DNA of 64,000 nt from Thaumasiovibrio subtropicus (lineage in GTDB: Bacteria; Pseudomonadota; Gammaproteobacteria; Enterobacterales; Vibrionaceae), in NCBI RefSeq assembly GCF_019703835.1, contig NZ_AP023054.1, forward strand, positions 1,922,001 through 1,986,000, given 5' to 3'. Numbering within the stretch: position 1 is the first letter of the stretch; each line of letters begins with the position of its first letter. The notes under the pieces are model-generated. The model was not told the DNA's origin and searched no databases. It worked only from the letters and a program-made list of their open reading frames with translations. Positions 27,110-36,301 of this stretch are shown piece by piece. Made by a program: the position numbers and the translations under genes.

Positions 27110-29095
27110 ATGAGCAACCCGTATCAAGAAATCGAGACGTTACTTGACCAAGAGAATTACAAAGAGGCGCTTGTTGCGATCGATGCCACGCTACAAGCTA
27201 TTCTTACTGAACAAGATGTTCATCTCTACGCTCAGCATATTAGCTACCTCTATTTCAGAAAAGCGGAAGCACACTACTATTTAGGTGATTTTAAAGCCGC
27301 AATCAGCGCCGCTGATACGTCAACTCAGTATAACGAGTATGCCGATAATACGGCGTTATTTGGTCACTTACTCTTTGAAGCGGGTTATCCTCATGATGCG
27401 CTGACTGCCCTGTTGAAGTCTGAGCAGTTCGGAAGACGTGATGCTTGGCTGTATAACAACATCTCGCACCTCTACGACATCACTCATGACGACACCAATG
27501 CACTCGACTATCTAAATAAATCGCGTGAAGCCGAACCTCATCAAGCCGACATCGACCTTCGTGAAGGCTTATTGCGGATAAAGCTCGCCCAGTATGATAA
27601 CGCTATCGAGTCTCTTTTTGCTTACATCAGTCAGCAAGGCCGTATTGATAACGATGCCATAGACGCTATGGGATACGCCTACAACAAGCTAGGCGACTAT
27701 CAAGAATCTCTCAGTTGGCTCATTCGCGCTGTTGATATCGACAATGATAACCTCGCGCTTTCCATCACTCGCACCAAAATACGCAACCACTTTGCCCTTG
27801 AAAACTATGACGCAGTCACGGAAATTCTGGCAGCACTGAACGATGTCAGAACAATCACTCGGTTTGTTGACCTAATTGAACGTGTTAGCTACATCAACGC
27901 GTTTATCCCAGCATTAGAAAGCTGTGCCGTAAACGATGCAGAAGAACGTTTCGCTCAGCAACTCTGTTTAGCGAAGGCTCAGCGCCTTGCGTGGAACAGC
28001 GAGGATGCACTGGCCATTCTCGACGCCTTGCGCGCAGAAATTCCACAGGAAAGTAAATACAGAATCGCCTTAGGTCAACAGTTCTCAGACAATAAAGCGC
28101 ACACTGAGTCAATCTGCGTTCTTTTTGAATGTGAAGCGCTCGATCTCAATGAGCGTGAAAGCGTTGAGCTTTATCGCTATCTGATTTGGAACTTGAATCA
28201 GCTTGAGGACTACGATACTGCTCTCACTTATTGCGAAAAGTCCTTAAAGATTGATAACCAAAACGCCTATACCCATTGCGAAGCTTCGTTTATTCTCGGA
28301 GAGCTAAACCGTTTCGAAGAGGCAGTTGAAAGCGGGATTCAAGCCATTACGCTCGGGTTAGACAACTATCGTGTTTACAACAATGTGGGTTGGTATCATC
28401 AATCGCTTGGCAACTTTGAAGAAGCACTTAAATACTACGCGCACGCCAACAAGCACAAAGAGAACCACGATGATTTACTCTCAGAAATCGCGTTCTGTTA
28501 TGGACAACTTGAGCAGTATCCACTCGCATTCAGCCATTTCAGGACAGCACTATCACTCAGCAAAGACGATACGGTTTTAACACGAATATCAGAGCAAAGT
28601 TACGCACTGATGGAAGCACTCTTCAATGAATCAAACCAAGCTGACCTAAACGGTAAAGCCTATGAAGACATCGCTGAAATCTGCGCACACTTCAAATTTA
28701 ATGAGTTTGGCTTTCATGCCGCTAGCCACGCGCTACATGGGGAAGGCACGGATCAATACCGAGCGACGATCCTCGTTGCACGATTCTTAATGAATCTAGG
28801 CATGTATGACAACGCTGAAGCCCTCTACGAAGCACTTATTCAACACCTCGATGACGTGAACAGCATTGAAGCAGACGGTGATGACGTCGACGAAACAAAT
28901 AAGATGTTCGCTGAACGAATCCAACAAGACTATGACATCGTTCTCTTTAATTACGGCATCTGTTTGCATTACAACGAGAGCGATAAAGACGCCAACCGTT
29001 TCTTGCTTGAAGCCATGGCAATCTCTAATGACAAAGACGCCATGGCACAAGTCTATGAATCGCTTGGATATGTCTTAGCTGAGCCGGCCAGTTAA
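27110..29095 (+). CDS. Tetratricopeptide-repeat protein, unknown role
   Basis: About 661 residues from the ATG at 27110, preceded by AAGGATGATGAA; a TTG at 27023 in frame is not favoured. The protein is cytoplasmic by sequence, with no signal peptide. It is built almost wholly of TPR helical pairs; examples are AEAHYYLGDFKAAISAADTS, YNKLGDYQESLSWLIRAVDI and YNNVGWYHQSLGNFEEALKY. It ends in an acidic stretch (EADGDDVDETNK) and a final repeat. TPR proteins act as protein-interaction scaffolds, and no enzymatic domain is seen. It stands alone, with convergent genes downstream. Confidence 0.85.
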   Translation: MSNPYQEIETLLDQENYKEALVAIDATLQAILTEQDVHLYAQHISYLYFRKAEAHYYLGDFKAAISAADTSTQYNEYADNTALFGHLLFEAGYPHDALTALLKSEQFGRRDAWLYNNISHLYDITHDDTNALDYLNKSREAEPHQADIDLREGLLRIKLAQYDNAIESLFAYISQQGRIDNDAIDAMGYAYNKLGDYQESLSWLIRAVDIDNDNLALSITRTKIRNHFALENYDAVTEILAALNDVRTITRFVDLIERVSYINAFIPALESCAVNDAEERFAQQLCLAKAQRLAWNSEDALAILDALRAEIPQESKYRIALGQQFSDNKAHTESICVLFECEALDLNERESVELYRYLIWNLNQLEDYDTALTYCEKSLKIDNQNAYTHCEASFILGELNRFEEAVESGIQAITLGLDNYRVYNNVGWYHQSLGNFEEALKYYAHANKHKENHDDLLSEIAFCYGQLEQYPLAFSHFRTALSLSKDDTVLTRISEQSYALMEALFNESNQADLNGKAYEDIAEICAHFKFNEFGFHAASHALHGEGTDQYRATILVARFLMNLGMYDNAEALYEALIQHLDDVNSIEADGDDVDETNKMFAERIQQDYDIVLFNYGICLHYNESDKDANRFLLEAMAISNDKDAMAQVYESLGYVLAEPAS

Positions 29096-29140
29096 CGGCG
29101 CATAACGACAGGCACTTCTATCGCTTATCGATGTTCAATA

Positions 29141-29584
29141 TCACGCTTCGGCTTCTTTGGCGTATTGATGCAGCAGTTCGGTTAAGGTTTTGACCCAGCT
29201 AAAGACATCTTTCGGTGCATCCACGACGAGGGCTTCTACCATTTCACAGTGCTTTTCTAAGCTCACCGCCTCTTCAAGACGAAAAGAAACCGCATAAAAG
29301 TGCCACAGCAATAAACGGGTCATACGAACAGTATTTTGATTGGCATTGTTTGAATCTTCAAACGCTTGTTGGACTTCGCTCAATGCGATAGCAGACATGC
29401 GTAACAAGGCATCAAGCTGAGCAGCGCGCAGGCGATCATCATTTTCAACTTCTTCTTGTTCAAAGGTGAACAACTCAGTCATGGTCTCTTCTGGCACCAT
29501 GCGGCCAATCATACGCAGACTGAACTCTTCAAGCTCATGGCGCGGCATGGTCAGTAAGCAGTTGTATTGATAATCGCGTTCCAT
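29141..29584 (-). CDS. Unknown helical protein, 147 aa
   Basis: A compact, acidic, all-helical-looking cytoplasmic protein beginning MERDYQYNCLLTMPRHELEE, with no signal peptide or membrane segment. AAGG lies about 10 bp upstream of the ATG. I do not recognise a family. It runs tail-to-tail with the TPR gene and precedes two small membrane-protein genes read in the same direction. Confidence 0.65.
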   Translation of the reverse strand: MERDYQYNCLLTMPRHELEEFSLRMIGRMVPEETMTELFTFEQEEVENDDRLRAAQLDALLRMSAIALSEVQQAFEDSNNANQNTVRMTRLLLWHFYAVSFRLEEAVSLEKHCEMVEALVVDAPKDVFSWVKTLTELLHQYAKEAEA

Positions 29585-29660
29585 TGTACATTGCCTTTAG
29601 TCTTATTTTGGGCCGCCTATTCTAGGTCGAACCATCAAAATAGCAACCTTAGTGGGAAGC

Positions 29661-30071
29661 TTACCCATCAGCCCTATCGCCGCAATGCGCCATTTTGGCT
29701 AACTTAAGTAATGCATCCCAATCCGCACGGTTGACCATCGATTGATTCAATCTAATGCGCTCCTCAAACTGACCCGCCGCGTAATGAATCAGCACATACT
29801 GGCTTGATAACCTCGGCGTAACCAGCACGGTTTCCGTAGCAAACCCATTGAGATACAAAGTGTCTTCCCGTATAACAATATCCAATCGAGATCGTTCGCA
29901 GTAGTGCAGGAAGAGGCGACAACTTACAGCCAACGCACAAACAGAGAGCAATATGAAAAGTGAGGGGCTAAAGGTGTGGATCCACCAGAGGTAGATTGTC
30001 ACAGAGATTAGATTGATGACACTTCCCAGCACCATTTTTCGTATACAAACTTGTATCTTTCTTTCCATCAC
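29661..30071 (-). CDS. Small inner-membrane protein, YgfX-like topology
   Basis: 136 residues. Two closely spaced membrane helices (about residues 14-33 and 36-54) are followed by a soluble C-terminal domain ending ADWDALLKLAKMAHC. This layout resembles YgfX/CptA-type proteins (two helices, basic junction, small beta domain, W-x-x-L tail), but identity is not evident and no SdhE-like partner gene is adjacent. The start could be either of two consecutive ATGs. Confidence 0.55.
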   Translation of the reverse strand: MMERKIQVCIRKMVLGSVINLISVTIYLWWIHTFSPSLFILLSVCALAVSCRLFLHYCERSRLDIVIREDTLYLNGFATETVLVTPRLSSQYVLIHYAAGQFEERIRLNQSMVNRADWDALLKLAKMAHCGDRADG

Positions 30072-30132
30072 ATACTGCCTATTATCTTTACGTTTGTAAC
30101 AACGAAGGATACATGAGAGCTAAAGCAGGGCG

Positions 30133-30630
30133 TCAATCATGGTATACCCAGACATTTTTCTCGAAGTCATAGTGATAAGTATCAAAAATGATATATGGAA
30201 CACTGTAAAATAGCACTGGGCCTTCATCAAACAAGGTATACCCTGAGAATCCTAAGTTCTCTGTCAAACTCTTATTTGTTGTCCCAAGTGCTTCGATGTT
30301 GGGAGGATATTCACCATTAAGCGTTTCATAATCCACTATCCTCATCACTACCTCGTCGGCGTATATTCGCATCTTCCAATCGCGATACTGATGAATTGAA
30401 AAACACAGCGACAAGGCAATCACCCAAACCGAAGACCGAAACAACTCAACGCGTAACGACGCACGCTTTCGTATCACATAATACACGCTTTGTACGATGC
30501 GAGGGGCTAAGTAGAAAACAGTAAAAACCGCCAGGAATCCCATGAGACGTTGCGACAATAACAGCAAAACAAGCAGGCTAGCTATAATGTCCTTTCTAAT
30601 CGTTATAACCGATTGTGGAAGAGTAAACAT
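30133..30630 (-). CDS. Unknown membrane protein, paralogue 1
   Basis: 165 residues. Two or three N-terminal hydrophobic segments (IIASLLVLLLLSQ, GFLAVFTVFYLAP, SVWVIALSLCFSIH) precede an exported or cytoplasmic C-terminal part with ADEVVMRIVDYETLNGEYPP, a pattern that recalls the helix-YP motif of pseudopilin-like small proteins. It begins 2 bp after the methyltransferase stop, so the two are translationally coupled. A close paralogue lies at 31469. Function unknown. Confidence 0.65.
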   Translation of the reverse strand: MFTLPQSVITIRKDIIASLLVLLLLSQRLMGFLAVFTVFYLAPRIVQSVYYVIRKRASLRVELFRSSVWVIALSLCFSIHQYRDWKMRIYADEVVMRIVDYETLNGEYPPNIEALGTTNKSLTENLGFSGYTLFDEGPVLFYSVPYIIFDTYHYDFEKNVWVYHD

Positions 30631-30632
30631 GT

Positions 30633-31256
30633 TTAATCCCTGCCCTTTTTGGCAACAAAGAAAAATAATGGGTAAGTTGCGTTTTTAACGTCTCCCTTAT
30701 CCTGAATAATGTTGTAATACGGTTCGATGGTAATGTCAGGAAACCCAATACGCTCAGCCACTTTAGACAAGGCAACCGGGTCAAAACCGTTGTGGCCATT
30801 GAATTTCGGATTGTGTGCGTGAAACGAACCATCTTCCAGGTACAAGTCGGCAACGATTAAGCGGCCTTGGGTCGACAAACATTGAAAAGCTTGTTCAAAG
30901 AATGCGTTAACGTCAGCGACATGGTGCAACGTCATTGAAGTTACGATAATGGAATATTTACCTTTCAGTTCAGCTAAATGGGTACATTGCTGTGTATCAG
31001 CATTTTTAATTTCACTATCAGACAACTTTCTATTTACAATCTTCAGCATGTTTTCTGAAGCATCAACCAAGGTAACATGTTTAAAAGACGAGCAAAGTTG
31101 CAACCCAAGCAGTCCAGTTCCACAACCATAATCAACGATAGTTTCTGCCTTATCGAAGGCCAACTCATGAATTTTATCAGCGGTGGCTCGTGCTCGGTTT
31201 ATTTTATCAGGGCACTGTTCCCATTTGTCAGCGATACTATCAAAGTAGCCATCCAT
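30633..31256 (-). CDS. Class I SAM-dependent methyltransferase
   Basis: 207 residues. A Rossmann methyltransferase motif I appears as TIVDYGCGTGLLG (near residue 40), motif II as VTLVDASENML, and a post-motif as SIIVTSMTLHHVADV, the usual UbiE/Methyltransf_11/25 arrangement. The substrate cannot be told. The ATG at 31256 is preceded by AAGGAAC. It is coupled to the membrane protein downstream. A decayed fragment of a second copy lies at 31975-32057. Confidence 0.85.
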   Translation of the reverse strand: MDGYFDSIADKWEQCPDKINRARATADKIHELAFDKAETIVDYGCGTGLLGLQLCSSFKHVTLVDASENMLKIVNRKLSDSEIKNADTQQCTHLAELKGKYSIIVTSMTLHHVADVNAFFEQAFQCLSTQGRLIVADLYLEDGSFHAHNPKFNGHNGFDPVALSKVAERIGFPDITIEPYYNIIQDKGDVKNATYPLFFFVAKKGRD

Positions 31257-31468
31257 TTAACTTGTTCCTTTTCGCAACAAATAGCGTACCTCAAGAAGTT
31301 TGAGCATCACACCATAGCGCGTCAACAACTGAAGCGCTTTGCTTCTTATTGTCGATTAATGTAATAAAAGATACGATGAGTATCTGAGCATGACGACAAT
31401 CAACACGTTTTTTTCATAAACTTTTTGGCCAACTACAACATCACCCTTCCGAAATATCAAAGAGACCA

Positions 31469-31972
31469 TTAACTGTAGAAGTATACCCAGACGTTTTTCT
31501 CGAAGTCATAGTGATAAGTATCAAAACCGATATATGGCACGACATAAACTAATGTTGCCTTTTCATCATGCAAACTGTAATACGATGTCCCTAAATTATC
31601 TTGTAATTGCTGTATTGTGATACCAACAGTTTCGATACTGGAAGGATATTCACCATTGAGCGTTTTATAGTCCATTATCCTCATCACAACCTCGTCGGCG
31701 TATATTCGCATCTTCCAACCGCGATATTGATGAATCGAAAAACACAGCGACAAGGCAATCACCCAAACCGAAAACCGAAACAACTCAACGCCTATTGATA
31801 CACGCTTCCTTATCACACAATACAAACTATGTACGATGCGAGGAACTAGGTAGAAAGTACCAGCAAAAGCCGCCACGTATCCCCCGTAAAGTTGCGACGA
31901 TAGCAGTAAAACCAGCACGCTGACTATAATATCCTTTCTAATCGTTAAAACTGATTGTGAAATGGTAAACAT
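31469..31972 (-). CDS. Unknown membrane protein, paralogue 2
   Basis: 167 residues, clearly homologous along its full length to the 30133 product: shared MFT-SQSV-TIRKDII start, VWVIALSLCFSIHQYR, KMRIYADEVVMRI and FDTYHYDFEKNVWVY. The middle region has diverged (GITIQQLQDNLGTSYYS versus the other copy), so both copies appear to have been kept as reading frames. It has lost its methyltransferase partner upstream. Confidence 0.65.
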   Translation of the reverse strand: MFTISQSVLTIRKDIIVSVLVLLLSSQLYGGYVAAFAGTFYLVPRIVHSLYCVIRKRVSIGVELFRFSVWVIALSLCFSIHQYRGWKMRIYADEVVMRIMDYKTLNGEYPSSIETVGITIQQLQDNLGTSYYSLHDEKATLVYVVPYIGFDTYHYDFEKNVWVYFYS

Positions 31973-31974
31973 GG

Positions 31975-32057
31975 TTAATCCCTACACTTTTTGGCAACAA
32001 TAAATAATGGGTAAGTCGCGTTTTTAACGCCTCCCTTATCCTGAATAATGTTGAATT
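31975..32057 (-). pseudogene. 3' remnant of duplicated methyltransferase
   Basis: Immediately before paralogue 2 the minus strand reads GVKNATYPLFIVAKKCRD-stop, matching the last residues of the intact methyltransferase (DVKNATYPLFFFVAKKGRD) with one codon deleted. The similarity stops near 32057. This is a truncated relic, not a gene. Confidence 0.85.
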
Positions 32058-32257
32058 ACGGCATAGCTACCGCACGCAAAAACTCACGCTAGACAAAAGG
32101 TATATTCAAGACACTTCAAGATGTTTGAGCATCACAGCATAGCGCGCCGACAACTGAAAGGCTTTGTTTTATATTGCAGATTAATGTAGGAAAAAATACG
32201 ATGAGTATCTGAGCATGACGATAACAAACACGTTTGTTTCATAAAATTTTTGGCCAA

Positions 32258-33157
32258 TTACAATATCAACCCTTCCGCCATCTCAAACGCTTTCACCTTC
32301 TTTTCAATAAACTGCAGGAAGCTTCTTGTTTTCTTGGAAAGAAACTCTCGCTCGGTATAGACCATGTAAAAGTCAACGGGATGCGCTTTATGTTCAGGCA
32401 ACACTTCGACTAGCTCGCCCGCTTCAATCGCTGCGTTCACTTCATAGCGATTTAAATAAACCAATCCTAACCCCGCAATCGCGGCACTGATGCACTGCTC
32501 AGAGGCATCAAAGAGCATTTCAGGGGCTTTGGGATGAAGCGTCTGGCCTTGAAAATACCAAGGTAATGTTTGCCCTTTCACACTGAGGCAAATAAGTGGC
32601 ATGTCCAATATATCGTCAGGCGTTTTAATTACCGTTTGCGTTGCTAACCAGTCGGGGCTAGCAAACAGACCATATTGAATACTGAACAACCGCTTGGCAA
32701 TCAGGTTGGAGCTTGCGAGTGGCCCTTGTCGAAAGGCAACATCGAGTTGATGTTGATGAAAGTCTAAATAGTCATTGCTATGGATGACTGCTGTTTTTAC
32801 TTTCGGGAAGCTTTTACGATAAGCAATGAGCCAATCATTCAAAGGGCCACGCGCAAAGCTGCCGGGAGCAGTCACACGCAATAAGCCCGCGGGTTCATCT
32901 TGCTGGCTTTGATGCCAATCCTCTACCTGCGCTTTCACTTCGACCAATTTTTCTGCCATGGGTAACAATTGGCGGCCTTGCTCAGTCAAGGTTAACGATC
33001 GCGTACTCCGTTGCATTAACTTATAGCCTAACTCGCGCTCTAGTTTGGCAATACGGCGACTCACATTGCTGCTTGGCTGACGTAGAAAACGGGCAGCAGC
33101 CGCAAAAGAATTGAATCTTGCTACAGCTTCAAACCAAACGACCGCTTCAATGTCCAT
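32258..33157 (-). CDS. LysR-family transcriptional regulator
   Basis: About 299 residues from the ATG at 33157 (MDIEAVVWFEAV); a GTG at 33178 adds seven residues but is less typical. An N-terminal winged HTH (FNSFAAAARFLRQPSSNVSRRIAKLE) and linker lead to a periplasmic-binding-protein-like effector domain from about residue 88 (GLLRVTAPGSFARGPL). It resembles the DNA-binding half of CrgA/AaeR-type regulators. It is divergent from the NmrA-like gene at 33265 with a 107-bp spacer, the usual layout for a LysR target, so it probably controls that gene. Confidence 0.92.
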   Translation of the reverse strand: MDIEAVVWFEAVARFNSFAAAARFLRQPSSNVSRRIAKLERELGYKLMQRSTRSLTLTEQGRQLLPMAEKLVEVKAQVEDWHQSQQDEPAGLLRVTAPGSFARGPLNDWLIAYRKSFPKVKTAVIHSNDYLDFHQHQLDVAFRQGPLASSNLIAKRLFSIQYGLFASPDWLATQTVIKTPDDILDMPLICLSVKGQTLPWYFQGQTLHPKAPEMLFDASEQCISAAIAGLGLVYLNRYEVNAAIEAGELVEVLPEHKAHPVDFYMVYTEREFLSKKTRSFLQFIEKKVKAFEMAEGLIL

Positions 33158-33264
33158 ACATTTATCCCATTTATGCACTATTTAAACCCATATTAACCCA
33201 CTAATAACATGAGTAGAACCCCTCTATGCTCTCTTAAACACATCAAAAGAAGAAGGACAGTTTC

Positions 33265-34113
33265 GTGAAAAACATCGCTATTATTGGTGCGACAGGCATG
33301 TTGGGTGCACCTGTAGCCAAGCAGCTCTTGGTTGATGGTTATAATGTGCGCGTACTCAGCCGCAATCCACAAAAAGCACGCCAAACACTCGGAGAGAAAT
33401 TTCAGTACGCAAAGGCAGATATCTTCGATGTCCACAGCCTCAAAGCCGCATTGCATGACATTGATGCCGTTCACTTAAACCTCAGTGGTCAGAGTAAAAA
33501 AACCTATTACGCCAACCATGTCGTCGGCACCCAAAATGTTGTCGAAGCATTACGCGATCAACCTGACACCTTGATATCGATGATCTCCAATGCCTCAGCA
33601 TATCCTGAGTTCAGTAGCCGCTGGGATAACCGCTACAAATGGGAGGGTGAGCAAATACTCAAGCAAAGCGGTCACCCCTATCTCGCGTTTTTACCAAGCT
33701 GGTTTCTCGAATCAATCCCTCTGTTTATTCAAAAAGACAATTTGGTGCAAATCGGCGCCTCAAAGAGAGAAATACCCTGGATAGCCGCCGCAGATTACGC
33801 GAAAGAAGTCAGTAAGGCCTACCAAGACTCGAAATGCCGTAATCAGCGCCTGACAATTTATGGCCCTCATGCTCTGCCAATGCGGGCCGTGTTAGAGAAA
33901 TATGCGCAGCAACATGATTTGGCGCTCAAAAGCATGCCCGCTTGGTTAGCCAATCTCCTAAGCTGGGTAATTCGCGACGAATCGCTTAGAGATATCACCG
34001 ACTTGCTCACCCATTATGAGAAACATGGCGAAAAAAGAGGTGCTCACAGCATTTGCACGCAAACCAATGTCGATCAATGGATACTAGAGTCATCCATTTC
34101 CGCCACACAGTAA
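33265..34113 (+). CDS. NmrA-like/atypical SDR NAD(P)-binding protein
   Basis: 282 residues from a GTG with AGAAGGACAG upstream. The N-terminal Rossmann dinucleotide motif is IIGATGMLGAPVAKQLL, and RVLSRNPQKA suggests NADP preference. It lacks a clear YxxxK catalytic pair, as in NmrA/HSCARG-like redox sensors and atypical SDRs, although RYKWEGEQIL is near the expected position. The substrate is unknown. It is likely regulated by the divergent LysR protein. Confidence 0.82.
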   Translation: MKNIAIIGATGMLGAPVAKQLLVDGYNVRVLSRNPQKARQTLGEKFQYAKADIFDVHSLKAALHDIDAVHLNLSGQSKKTYYANHVVGTQNVVEALRDQPDTLISMISNASAYPEFSSRWDNRYKWEGEQILKQSGHPYLAFLPSWFLESIPLFIQKDNLVQIGASKREIPWIAAADYAKEVSKAYQDSKCRNQRLTIYGPHALPMRAVLEKYAQQHDLALKSMPAWLANLLSWVIRDESLRDITDLLTHYEKHGEKRGAHSICTQTNVDQWILESSISATQ

Positions 34114-34585
34114 AACCATGACGCCCCAACGCGCAGCGAGTGTTTCGATACTCGCTGTACTCAAGAGTGTCACTTTGTAGACTCAAGTCACCATGGCGAT
34201 TAATCAACCAGTTGAAGAATTTCATTAGTCACTTTACTCATCAACTTACGGTACACCTAACTTAATAACAAAATCGTTATGTTCACTGAAATGGACATCA
34301 AATATTCACGCTCCGGCTTAGATGATGTCAACACCAGTAGGAATAGTGCCAATATTCACATATCAAGATATATCAAAGACGATATTTAATGGCTAAGGAA
34401 ATTCCGTTTTAAATACTTCCTAAGTGAATAAAAAAATCATCGTAAAAACCACCACGCAAGATGTAACAAAATATTTCAAACTATTTATTAATATAATTAT
34501 TGGTATAGAATCACCCACCTCATGGATCGGAGAACTAGACAGCATTAAGGATAAACAAAAGCCAAAAATATAATCAGAGGATCAC
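34114..34585. other. Intergenic region upstream of chemotaxis receptor
   Basis: 472 bp, notably AT-rich toward its right end. It likely contains the promoter for the chemotaxis receptor. I see no ORF, repeat or clear sigma-28 motif. Confidence 0.4.
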
Positions 34586-36220
34586 ATGTTTTTTCGTAAC
34601 TTAGCTGTGAGAAAAAAACTAACCATAACGTTTGCACTCATCGCTGTAATTAACCTCGTTTTTGCCTTCTTTTCATTTGGTGGATTAAAAAAAATCCACG
34701 ATGAACTTATCAATTATTCCGATGACACCTTGCCTGCAGTCATGTCTGTCGTATCACTACAGAACCAGTTTGCCACACTACGACTGTCTCAATATAAGCT
34801 ATTGAAAAATTTCGATTCTCACAGTGAGCTGATCGATGAAATCAGCCAAAACGACAGACAGAAAGTTGCACTAACACAAGCTCTCAACACCTATGGTCGA
34901 ACGGTATGGCCCGGTGAAGAACAAGAGACATTTAATCGTTTAATGGCTGATTGGGGCACCTATTTGCAACTCAGTGAAAAATATCAATCTTTATTGATGA
35001 CACACAGTAAAACTGAAGCGCAAAGATTAGTGGTAAATAATCAAGAAACTGCGGACAGTATGAATGTGTCATTTACAACCCTTATTAGAATTTTAAATGA
35101 GGCAATGCAGGGCAATCGTAACAGTATTATTGGTGAAATCAGTGATCTTGAAACAAAGACATGGGTAAGTAATACCTTCATGCTTTTCATTATGTTAGCA
35201 GCCACTATTTTATTGACCAAAGCTATCTGCGGCCCACTCAATTTAGTTGTTGGATTGGCAAATCGCATTGCCCATGGTGATCTCTCCTCGACAATCGATA
35301 CAGACAAACTCGGCAAAGATGAACTTGGCCGCTTAGCGAGCGCTGTGGATACAATGCAAAGCAACTTGAAGCAGCTTATTGAACATATCGCGAACGCAGT
35401 CACACAACTCAATAGTTCCATTAACCAAGTCAGCGCTGTCTCGCGTCAATCTGCGCAAGATATGCATTCACAGCAAAACGAGACTCACCAAGTGTCTGTG
35501 GCAATGACCGAGATGGATGCGGTCATCTCAGATATTTCAAAAAACACTGAAAACGCGGCGCAAGGGACACATTCAGCAATGACCCTCGTCGATTCAGGTA
35601 ATCAACAAGTCGCGTCGATGGTCACCGCGATGGAAGAAGTCGCACAATACAACCGCCGTTCCGATGAGACGGTCGCAGAACTCGAAAAACGCTCGCAACA
35701 AATTCATGTCTTTGTCGATGTGATTCAAGACATTGCAGAGCAAACCAATTTACTCGCACTCAATGCCGCGATAGAAGCAGCGCGCGCCGGCGAGAGTGGT
35801 CGAGGTTTCGCCGTTGTTGCCTCGGAAGTACGGTCACTCGCGGGGCGCACTCAAGAATCAACAGGCGAAATCAGCACCATCATTGAAGCATTTCGAGCCA
35901 GTACACAAAGTGTCAAAGCGGTATCAATCGATAGTCAACGCAGCACTGAACGTTGCCTCGAAGTTGGCCAGCAAGTACAGCAAACCATGGCGGCGGTGCA
36001 GACCGCGGTCACCGACATCTCTGACATGGGCACGCAGATTGCGAGTGCCTGTAGCCAGCAGTCCAGTGTGGTCAGCAGCTTGACCACACAAGTTGAAAAC
36101 ATGCAGCACTCTTCTCAACAAGTCGCTTCGGGGGCGCAAACCACCGCCAACGCCTGTACCGAACTCGACATGTTGGCTGAGTCACTGCAGCAATCTGTCA
36201 ATAAATTCAGGCTGAAATAA
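34586..36220 (+). CDS. Methyl-accepting chemotaxis protein
   Basis: 544 residues. Membrane helix 1 lies at about 10-30 ([20 protein letters not shown]). A four-helix-bundle periplasmic sensor (about 31-190, MCP_4HB-like) is followed by membrane helix 2 ([17 protein letters not shown]), HAMP, and the cytoplasmic signalling coiled coil. The conserved hairpin tip is [31 protein letters not shown]. No CheR-binding pentapeptide is present at the C-terminus (NKFRLK). The start has AGAGGATC upstream. It is a single-gene unit; the ligand is unknown. Confidence 0.95.
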   Translation: MFFRNLAVRKKLTITFALIAVINLVFAFFSFGGLKKIHDELINYSDDTLPAVMSVVSLQNQFATLRLSQYKLLKNFDSHSELIDEISQNDRQKVALTQALNTYGRTVWPGEEQETFNRLMADWGTYLQLSEKYQSLLMTHSKTEAQRLVVNNQETADSMNVSFTTLIRILNEAMQGNRNSIIGEISDLETKTWVSNTFMLFIMLAATILLTKAICGPLNLVVGLANRIAHGDLSSTIDTDKLGKDELGRLASAVDTMQSNLKQLIEHIANAVTQLNSSINQVSAVSRQSAQDMHSQQNETHQVSVAMTEMDAVISDISKNTENAAQGTHSAMTLVDSGNQQVASMVTAMEEVAQYNRRSDETVAELEKRSQQIHVFVDVIQDIAEQTNLLALNAAIEAARAGESGRGFAVVASEVRSLAGRTQESTGEISTIIEAFRASTQSVKAVSIDSQRSTERCLEVGQQVQQTMAAVQTAVTDISDMGTQIASACSQQSSVVSSLTTQVENMQHSSQQVASGAQTTANACTELDMLAESLQQSVNKFRLK

Positions 36221-36260
36221 CCTCAGTCTAAACCGCGTTACCTAAGATATTGTCAACAAC

Positions 36261-36287
36261 TCCCTTATCGCTCACTTTGATAAGGGA
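36261..36287 (+). terminator. Hairpin between chemotaxis gene and racemase
   Basis: A perfect 9-bp stem TCCCTTATC / GATAAGGGA with a 9-base loop lies 40 bp after the chemotaxis gene and 14 bp before the racemase start. No U tract follows. It may terminate the upstream transcript or sit in the racemase leader. Confidence 0.5.
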
Positions 36288-36301
36288 ACACGGAGTTATT
36301 C

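Larger units (their letters stand above)
30140..32278. repeat. Decayed tandem duplication of membrane gene, methyltransferase and flank
   Basis: Copy 1 (about 30140-31457) and copy 2 (about 31478-32278) match from the 3' end of the membrane gene through the methyltransferase region and a shared flank (GATGAGTATCTGAGCATGACG occurs in both). In copy 2 most of the methyltransferase has been deleted. Copy 1 ends with a short stretch (about 31432-31457) resembling the 3' end of the LysR gene at 32258, which marks the duplication breakpoint. Both flanks also hold cctcaaga-gtttgagcatca sequence resembling the terminal repeat at 62370. Confidence 0.8.
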
